A DNA stretch of 64,000 nt, from contig CM055909.1 of NCBI GenBank assembly GCA_029582155.1, positions 17,176,534-17,240,533 of the forward strand. The letters run 5' to 3'. Source of the DNA: Panopea generosa. Lineage: Eukaryota; Mollusca; Bivalvia; Adapedonta; Hiatellidae. Made by a program: the position numbers and the translations under genes. The first letter of the stretch is position 1; every line of letters starts with the position of its first letter. Shown here in pieces: positions 57,258 to 64,000 of this stretch. The notes beneath the pieces were generated by a model. That model did not search any database, had not been told where the DNA came from, and saw only the letters and a list, made by a program, of their open reading frames with translations.

Positions 57258-60200
57258 GTAAGGAGAAAAGAAATGCAAGTGTAGAAGGGATGGGGTGGGG
57301 GATTTTCAAGAAGGAATGGAAAAATGAATGTAAGTTTAGAAAGGATGGAAAAATGAAATTCAAGTTCGGGTTGGCTAGAAAGCTATTCGAAAGTACAGAA
57401 AGGATTGATAAAATGATTACATGTGTGGGAGGGATGGAAAGTGTGAAAAGGGATGTAAAAAGGAATGCAAGGAATGAAATAGTGTAAGATATGGAAGAAA
57501 GAAGTGCAAGTGATTAAATGATGGAAAAAAACAAAGTAAATTTGGGAAGTGATGGAAAAAAGGAATACAATTAAGTGTGAATGGGATGGAAAAAAGGAAT
57601 ACAAGTGTGAAAAGGATAGTCTAGGAAAAAGGAATACAAGTGTGAAAGGGATGGAAAAAAGGAAGGATGGGAAAAAAGGAACATAAGTGTGGGAGGAGAG
57701 ACAGAGAAAAGGAATACAATTAAGTATGAATGAGATGAAAAAAAAGAATACAGTTAAGTGCAAATGGAATGGAAAATAGGAATACAAGTGCGAATGGGAT
57801 GGATATAGGGAATACAGATGCGAATCGGATAGAAAAAAAAGAAATGCAAGTGTAAATGGCATGGTAAAAGGACTACAAATGTAGAAGGAATTGTAAAAAG
57901 AAAAACAATTTTGGAAAGGATGGTACAAAGAAATGCAAGTATGGAAAGGATGGTTAAAAGGAATGCAAGTTTGGGACGGATTGAAAAAATTAGTATCTCT
58001 CAAAAAGAGTAATTAAACATATTTGTTTTTGCAGTTTTGCACTGTCTCTTTTTTTACGGGACATAATCATCTGAATTGTTATCCTTTGTAATTTTGAACA
58101 TACTGCTTTTGGTTTTCCTATCAAATCATTCAGTGAGTTTGTTAAAATGTGTTTTCTGAAATTGGTATCTGAACTAAACATGTGAACAATAAGCTATTCA
58201 GTTTTAATACTTCCAGTTGACATTAAAAAATTAGCAAATGCATAATATAATTTGAGTCAGTATGATATTAAATTATTAATGGTTAGCTTGATCTACCTAA
58301 ATTGAATGCTTAGTTTTTTTGTCTTTAATCAAGGGAGGGAATAGAGGAAGGAGAAATTAATGAGGAAGATGACAAAAACAAGAAAAAGGTGCCACTATCA
58401 CTGGAGGAGTTGCTGGCCAAGAAGAAGGCAGAGGAAGAAGCACAGGCAAAGGTATATATATATATATTTACATTTGTATTCAAGGGTTGTCTTTTTTTCT
58501 TACTGAAGATAGTCCATTCTTGTGTCAGGTTTGCAGCTGTAGTAAGTTTTTATTCTCCCCCAAAGGGTTTTTTGTCAGCGCTACTTCTCTATAACCCCGT
58601 GTTGGAATTTTGTGAAACTTGCTAGGATGCATCATTACCAAGTGCAGATGCGCATATTGTTTTTGTGTTCGGTTCTGTGATTTTTCACAGAGTTATGGCC
58701 CTTTCATTCTGTCTGTGACCAAATTATTGTCCATGCTATTTCTCTACAACCTTATGTTGGAATTTTATGAAACGTGCTAGGAAGCATCATTACCAAGTGC
58801 AGATGTGCATATTGTGTATGTGTTCCGGTTCAATGTTTTTTCACGGAGTTATGGCCGTTTTGATTGAGTCTGTGACCAAATAATTGCCCGCGCTATTTAT
58901 CTACAACCCCATGTTGGAATTTTGTGAAACTTGCTAGGATGCATCATTACCTGCTATGCAGTTTGGTATTTTTCAACCAAGTAGCCGGTACAGAGTCAAA
59001 CACTCACTTGGGGAGCATCCATCAGTTCCACCGATATTTTCTTGTTTTGAATGAGGATCAATGCCAATTCAACGCTTCAGGTTATATATGGCATGTACAG
59101 TTGTATTAGCAGTGAGAGTTTAATGATCTTGAGATGACACCTCAGACCACGTAACCATGGAGGACCCTTAGTAGCTGGCTCAGTAGAAGTTGTTATTTTT
59201 ATGAACACTCGAAGTTGTTATACTGGCCCCAGGGGTCGGTGATTTTTTTAATTTAAGTTGAAGATTTTTCATATTTTGGTGACTACTACACATACACCAT
59301 TGCTACTTTGCATATGTATTCATAACCATGAAGAGGACATGAGGGGAAACATGGGATAAATCTGTATTGATTTAAGACAGAAGTTTGGCCCTTTTCATAC
59401 AGCTTTGAAATTCTACTAGCAGTTGAAACTGTTGGTACATGACCATGTCTGTTGAAGTCTACCAGTAATCCCTGAACCCAGTTTGAACTCATTTATTTGA
59501 GCCCAGTTCAAGGGGACTGCATACACCAAAATTGTGTTTTTTGTGTCTGACAGTTAAACAATGTGGCTTCCCTGACTCTGTTAGCGAATATTAACCAGGT
59601 GATTGCTTTAAACTTTTGCTTTTGGGACTTTGTTATATGTTTTCCTATTTATTTAGAAGGACAGTGGTTCTAGTCAGATTCATTTTGTGTTCTTTCTCCA
59701 CCAATAAAACTGGATATGCCATATATAACCTGTGTTGAAAATGGCGTTAAACCCAATCATATTTATTTCAATTATTGGATACATTTTTTTCCTAAGCCCA
59801 CTATTCTTCATCTGTGGAATGAATTGCTATTCCAGATGACCTTGACCTTTATGCGTTATACACTTTTCTTCTTTAAAATATTTCCTTCATCAAAAATGAG
59901 TGTACAAACATAATGATATGATATTTCATCTCTTTTGCCTTTTGCATATATATATATAGCTAGGCTCTTTGAAATCTCACTAGAGGTGAGACATTCAGTT
60001 AGTTGGAATTCTCCTGTCTTAGATAGACCCTGTCAGTTTGCAATTACCTATTAAAACAGTTTTCTTTCTAATAATAAACTCATCTTTTTCAGCCTATGTT
60101 TTTGACAAAAGAGCAAAGGGCAGCAGAAGCCCTGAAACGAAGACAAGAACAGGTTGATGAGAAGAAAAAGAAAATAGACGAGGAACGAAAGAAACAAATG

Positions 60201-62529
60201 GATTTCTTAAGTAAAGGCAAGGAGCGAGGTAATGAAAACTCTGATGTAAAGTTTAGTTGATATGAATTTTAAAGAAAGGAAGTGTGGTAAGGGAAAATGA
60301 TAATTTAGTAGATATGAATATAAAGGCAAAGAATAGAGAGAGCTAATCAATAGGTTGATATTCATTTCAGATACTTCAAAGTTCCAATTAAGTTATTGTT
60401 GATCAGAAAGGAATGTAAAAGTATGCCTCTCGTTGAACTTTTGTTTTTAAGTCAGTTTCTCAGTAACTGTTAATGGAAAAGGGGTGAAACTCCACACAAT
60501 TGTTAACTGAGCTGTCATAATGTGAATTGCTCTGTATTTAAGGTTTTAACTAAGTTGTTAAATATGAAATTGCATGTAGTCCAAAACTCTTGATATTCTT
60601 TGATATATTTAAATACCTACTTACAAAATATATCTTCTATTTTCATATATACCTCTTGGGTGCATGTGACACTTACTAGTGACATTTCTTGTACAAATTT
60701 AAACCTGAATCCAATGAACCTTAATTAGTTATCAGGTATTTGCACTTATTGGTTTTTCATGTTTAACAGATTGTCTCCAGATACTCTTATCATGTTTGTA
60801 TGAAATTTTAATGAAGTTTTTTGTGGATAAAAAATAGAAATAATGTATAGTTGAAGATTCCTCCCATTTAAAACTAACTTTTTACAGATGACCGTGACAG
60901 ACGTGATCGTTTTGACAGGGATCGTGACCACGACAGACGTGCCAGAGATGAGGACAGATATAACCGAGATAGGGAGCGAGAGCGGGATCGTGACCGTGGA
61001 GACAGAGACAGGGACAGAGACAGAGGGGACACTCGAGTGGATGCGCGAGGTGACAGAACAGGAGGCGAGGAAGTTGTGAAGGACAGAAGAGATAATAAAG
61101 ACAAAGAGAAAGAGTTGGCTGCCATTAAGGTACTATGATGTATTCTATATTTCAGAATTTACAAATTTATCTATTATAATTGACTGAATCTTGAGGGATA
61201 CTGAAGAAACAAAAGTGAGAAAAAGATTGTGAATCTTTTATATTTCCCCACATCTTCTTCCTGTATAAAATATAAATATCAATTGTAATTATTGTTATTG
61301 TATGGTGTTTAGCGTCACTTTCAACAATTTCTCAGTCATATCGCAACGGTGTCTACTTGAGACAGTATTCTAAGCGCTGTCACACTGGAGTATCATGCAG
61401 CAGACACATGGTATGATACCCCACCCAGATACATTATACTGACACCAGGCCGACCAGACCTAAAACTGTTCTCTCAATGCTGAGCATAAAGCGAGGAAGC
61501 TTCTGGTACCACTTTAAAGTCTTTGGTATGACCGGGGATTGAACCCACGACCTCCCGCATGCAAGGCAGACGCTCTACCACTAGACCACGCCGCGGTCTA
61601 TAAATATAAAAAATATTTTAGTTTCATTTTTGTCGCAATGATAATGATAAGTGGTTTTAAACTATTTTATTCTCTTTTTCATGTTTATTTTAAAATAAAT
61701 ATTATTAACATACAACTATTGAAAACTTTGAAATTTTCTTTATTATTTTGAAATATTTTTTATCTTTGGATTTTTGAACAGATTTTCACCGAAGTTGGTG
61801 TGAAGCATTGTTACACGAAGCTCTCTCCAGCTGTGGTAAAATTTGGCCCTGCCACAGTGGCTTATCAGTTTTAGCTCATCTTAGCTAGTAGTTCAATTCA
61901 GCTATTCCCTCTGTCTGTCAACAATATTTAAAATGACTTCTCTGAAACGCTTGACAGATTTTCATCAGATTTTGTGTAAAACATTGTTATACAAAGCTCT
62001 CTCAAGTTTGCTCAAACCTTACCCAGTTTTCAAAGCATTTTTTCTAAACCAAACCTAAAAAATAAATATGTGGTATTGGAATTAATGCAAGATTTGTGGG
62101 TGATTCAACATGCATAATAATTGTAATTCCAAACATTCATTTAGTTAAGTGCATAGGAATACATAGCTAGAAACCTAAAAAAGTAGTCTGGCTCAAGGGT
62201 TTTTTATTTAAAAATAGAATTTTTAAGAACTTTGGGGCTATCGAATGGAATGCTTTGAATGCATACATGAAAATGAGATTGTAATGATTGTGCAATGTTC
62301 AGGCTGAGTTATAAGAATACATACATATTGTAAATATTTCTTGTTTAACCAGGAAAGATACCTAGGTATAAAAAAGAAGAGGAAGCGTATACGTCGGCTG
62401 AATGATCGTAAGTTTGTGTTTGACTGGGACGCGGGAGATGACACGTCGCTCGACTATAACCCGCTGTATAAAGAGAAGCACGAAGTACAGTTCTATGGCA
62501 GGGGTAACATAGCTGGCATTGATATTAAG
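52788..62529 (+). CDS. DDX23: DDX23 (PRP28, U5-100K) N-terminal part, exons 1-6; continues past the right edge
   Basis: DEAD-box helicase of the U5 snRNP that helps release U1 from the 5' splice site. Exons: 52788-52897, 57153-57257, 58334-58451, 60093-60228, 60888-61129, 62353-62529, all GT-AG and in phase, 296 codons. It starts [20 protein letters not shown] with RS dipeptides (exons 1-2), then [40 protein letters not shown], an RD/RE-rich block (exon 5) and [20 protein letters not shown] with [20 protein letters not shown] and [11 protein letters not shown]. The order matches human DDX23 up to just before the helicase core; no helicase motif is in the window. Divergent neighbour of ELP2. 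Confidence 0.95.
52898..54500. other. DDX23 intron 1, left part, no recognised element
   Basis: AT-rich. A short frame at 53501-53770 has no recognised similarity. I see no terminal repeats here. Confidence 0.5.
54520..55180. repeat. Three decayed ~280-bp tandem segments
   Basis: Phrases such as CCTATGAG...AAGTTT...CAAATCAAGGGACTGGGCTG and GGGTCTGAGTTTTACA recur near 54535, 54840 and 55100. Layout and wording recall the Helitron-like element at 46337-48034 in reverse. Confidence 0.5.
55501..56528 (+). repeat. 33-bp minisatellite, about 31 copies
   Basis: Unit GGTGATTACCTAGTCAGTCC plus TACCCATTTTGTA or TACCCATTTTGTT, very regular. In the direction of DDX23 transcription, TTTTGTAG|GTGATT places an acceptor-like AG against a donor-like GT in roughly half of the units. 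DDX23 intron 1. Confidence 0.95.
57258..57990 (+). repeat. Purine-rich degenerate ~30-bp repeats
   Basis: Loose copies of GGAATACAAGTGTGAAAGGG and ATGGAAAAAA follow DDX23 exon 2 directly. The 206-residue minus-strand frame (57383-58003, Phe/Pro/His-rich) and the 129-residue plus frame are products of this biased sequence. Confidence 0.8.
58334..60228 (+). CDS. DDX23: DDX23 exons 3-4 (58334-58451, 60093-60228)
   Basis: Exon 3 reads [18 protein letters not shown] and then [20 protein letters not shown]. Exon 4 reads [20 protein letters not shown] and a Lys/Glu coiled coil ending [10 protein letters not shown]. The [17 protein letters not shown] motif is nearly invariant in animal DDX23. Confidence 0.95.
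58525..58935 (+). repeat. Helitron-like fragment with ~165-bp tandem segments
   Basis: Three copies of a block containing TTGGAATTTTGTGAAACTTG and CTAGGATGCATCATTACC, the type seen inside mollusc Helitron-like repeats. DDX23 intron 3. Confidence 0.55.
59655..59757 (+). mobile_element. SINE family C, tail fragment
   Basis: GAAGGACAGTGGTTCTAG, then CTCCACCAATAAAACTGGAT and GTTGAAAATGGCGTTAAACC, as in the intact copy at 27227. The head is missing. Confidence 0.65.
60888..61129 (+). CDS. DDX23: DDX23 exon 5, RD/RE-rich low-complexity exon
   Basis: 80 codons, over half Arg or Asp, for example [20 protein letters not shown] and [20 protein letters not shown], ending [11 protein letters not shown]. 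It corresponds to a shorter, less regular segment of vertebrate DDX23, so the run has probably grown by replication slippage. Phase 1 to 0. Confidence 0.9.
61290..61600 (-). mobile_element. tRNA-derived SINE, family A, well-preserved copy
   Basis: The minus strand starts GCGGCGTGGTCTAGTGGTAG with GTGGGTTCAATCCC, a good pol III promoter, and runs into the family body. DDX23 intron 5, antisense. Confidence 0.82.
61780..62045 (+). repeat. Helitron-like fragment
   Basis: Two related blocks, GATTTTCACCGAAGTTGGTG and GATTTTCATCAGATTTTGTG, each followed by AGCATTGTTACAC or ACATTGTTATAC and AAGCTCTCTC. Same style as 58525-58935. DDX23 intron 5. Confidence 0.45.
62353..62529 (+). CDS. DDX23: DDX23 exon 6
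   Basis: 59 codons, [20 protein letters not shown] to [11 protein letters not shown], aligning end to end with human [20 protein letters not shown]...GRGFIAGIDLK. Phase 0 both ends; donor GTATGT. The next exon is outside the window. Confidence 0.96.
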
Positions 62530-63305
62530 GTATGTTACAAAGCACAGTCAATTTTTGTCAAGATATTACAGGTAATAATGGCTGCCAGTATTGTTGATGG
62601 AGGTAGATCAAAGAATGAGTTTAAAATTTAGGTTTGTGAGATTGAGAAAGTACCTTGGACCACATGACCAAATATTCTCCTCTGCATATATCTCAAATCT
62701 TTCTAATTATAACCTAAGCAATGGTCTAGAGGTAGAGTGTACATCAGGCATGTGGAAAGTCGTGGGTTTAAAGTATCTTTATTAACAGAGAACAACTTAT
62801 TACACTGCATGTCTGCGAGAGTAATGAAATAAACATAGTGGGATAGTACGTGATGGGAAGGAGATGGCAACAATATATGCTGTCTGTAATATCTGTCACA
62901 TGTTTAGCCAATATATTTCCGAAAACTCGTCTTGCTTTCTTAAAAAAACGTTCTATTTTTTGTTAGATTTTATTAGCTTGTTTTTATGTTTCATCAAGAA
63001 TGGAATTGCGATGCACAATATCTGACAATCATATCGATGCATCGTAGGTCTAAAGAACGCATTGCATCGGGATGTATTAGAAATGTCATTTAACACCCGA
63101 TACACACATCGGCTGAAAGGCGAGTTGTGATCCATCAATACATCGATGAATTGTTACCTCTAGTAATTATGGTCATCCAGTTTGACCACTGGCCTCTCTC
63201 CTGATTCTCCAGTTCTCCACAAAACGATAACCACATTACAGTTTTCATTCGTTACACAGAGAGTGACCTGTGGAAGTTATATGGCAGGTTTTGTAATTGA
63301 TGTAT

Positions 63306-63484
63306 AGTAAAACCTGTATTAAGCAGCCAGTCAAGGAAAGGAGCAAAAGTGGCCTTTTTAGACAGGTTATTGCTGATTACTGGCTTCATTGCTTTGAAAG
63401 CATAGAAATGAGAAATAGCAAATTTGGCTGCTTAAGACAAGTGGCTGCTTAATAGAGGTGACCACTTACACAGGTTTGACTGTA
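63306..63484. mobile_element. pogo-like MITE, palindromic
   Basis: Left AGTAAAACCTGTATTAAGCA, right ...CACTTACACAGGTTTGACTG with TA next to it. Arms share GGCTGCTTAA, so a transcript would fold. DDX23 intron 6. A solo end (ACACAGGTTTGACTGTACA) follows at 63588-63606. Confidence 0.75.
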
Positions 63485-63644
63485 TAGTAAATTTAAAGAT
63501 CAATGTACAGATAGTTTGGCTGTGCCTGGAGAAGATGTCTGAATCAGTAATGACTGACAATGGATAGGTGATTTATATAATGTCTACACAGGTTTGACTG
63601 TACATGTATTACATAATTTCAGTTATGATCTATGATGGAGTTCA

Positions 63645-63775
63645 CCATTGAGGTCATGTGTTCAAAACCCCCTCAGTCTTAATGCTTTATTTTGGTTTTC
63701 CACTTAATTTGTGATAGGACATTGTTCTACTCAGTTTTATTCTGAGGTCTTCCTCAACCATTAAAATATTCACTT
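63645..63775 (+). mobile_element. SINE family C, decayed
   Basis: GTCATGTGTTCAAAACCCC, then GTTCTACTCAG and TCTGAGGTCTTCCTCAACC align with the family body. Confidence 0.4.
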
Positions 63776-63919
63776 GAAATTTGTGGGAAATGAATAAAAA
63801 TCATTTCAACAACAAAAAATTGCATTTATTATATTTTGTAGAAAAGATAGCTTATCATACAAAGAACCTGTAAAATGTAAATGAATTTATTTAATAATTC
63901 TTAAAAGAGTTTTCTTAAT

Positions 63920-64000
63920 TGTGGAGCACGTTGTCTAGTGAACATCGATCCTCCTTTACAGCTGTGTGGCGTCCATGAACAAGACACTTTTTCCGCATAT
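63920..64000 (+). mobile_element. SINE family B, cut by the window edge
   Basis: GTGGAGCACGTTGTCTAGTG followed by GGCGTCCATGAACAAGACAC and TTTTTCCGCATAT match the 44900 copy. The head has a deletion around box B. Confidence 0.65.

Noticed and set aside
57383..58003. 206-residue minus-strand open frame, the longest in the window
   Set aside because: It is antisense to degenerate purine-rich tandem repeats after DDX23 exon 2. Its composition (Phe, Pro, His, Ser, Ile) simply reflects the repeat, and there is no domain or conserved pattern.

Overview
The window is animal nuclear DNA: AT-rich, with GT-AG introns and genes spread over tens of kilobases. The density of tRNA-derived SINEs, TA-flanked inverted-repeat elements and Helitron-like repeats of the kind common in bivalves suggests a mollusc, probably a bivalve. 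That assignment is an inference from repeat style and protein similarity, not from a marker gene.

Three conserved genes can be reconstructed exon by exon. (1) Positions 794-13386, plus strand: the C-terminal ~686 codons (14 exons) of a HECW1/HECW2-type HECT ubiquitin ligase, with a WW domain, a helical region and the complete HECT domain including its catalytic cysteine. The N-terminal half lies off the left edge. (2) Positions 17956-52365, minus strand: a complete 20-exon ELP2 (Elongator subunit 2, WD40) gene. All exon phases agree, and the model gives 844 codons plus stop. (3) Positions 52788-62529, plus strand: the first six exons of DDX23/PRP28 (U5 snRNP DEAD-box helicase), covering the RS/RD-rich N-terminus. 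The helicase core lies beyond the right edge. HECW and ELP2 are convergent. ELP2 and DDX23 are divergent, with 422 bp between start codons, which suggests a shared bidirectional promoter.

Almost everything else is intronic repeat. I see three tRNA-derived SINE families (one copy with a perfect 12-bp target duplication), a pogo-like MITE family, a piggyBac-type MITE flanked by TTAA, a hAT MITE with a perfect 8-bp target duplication, several Tc1/mariner-like TIR elements, a broken transposase, Helitron-like repeats with internal tandem copies, and seven or more minisatellites.

The strongest unusual signal is in ELP2 intron 7. A 97-bp unit made of the last 30 nt of the intron (with its AG acceptor) plus the first 67 nt of exon 8 is repeated so that 27 extra 3' splice sites precede the real exon. 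The next intron shows the same thing on a smaller scale, with two extra 39-bp copies of the exon 9 acceptor. A second curiosity is in ELP2 intron 13: a plus-strand TATA box, a possible short leader exon and small intron, then three 281-bp tandem units that start exactly at the acceptor.
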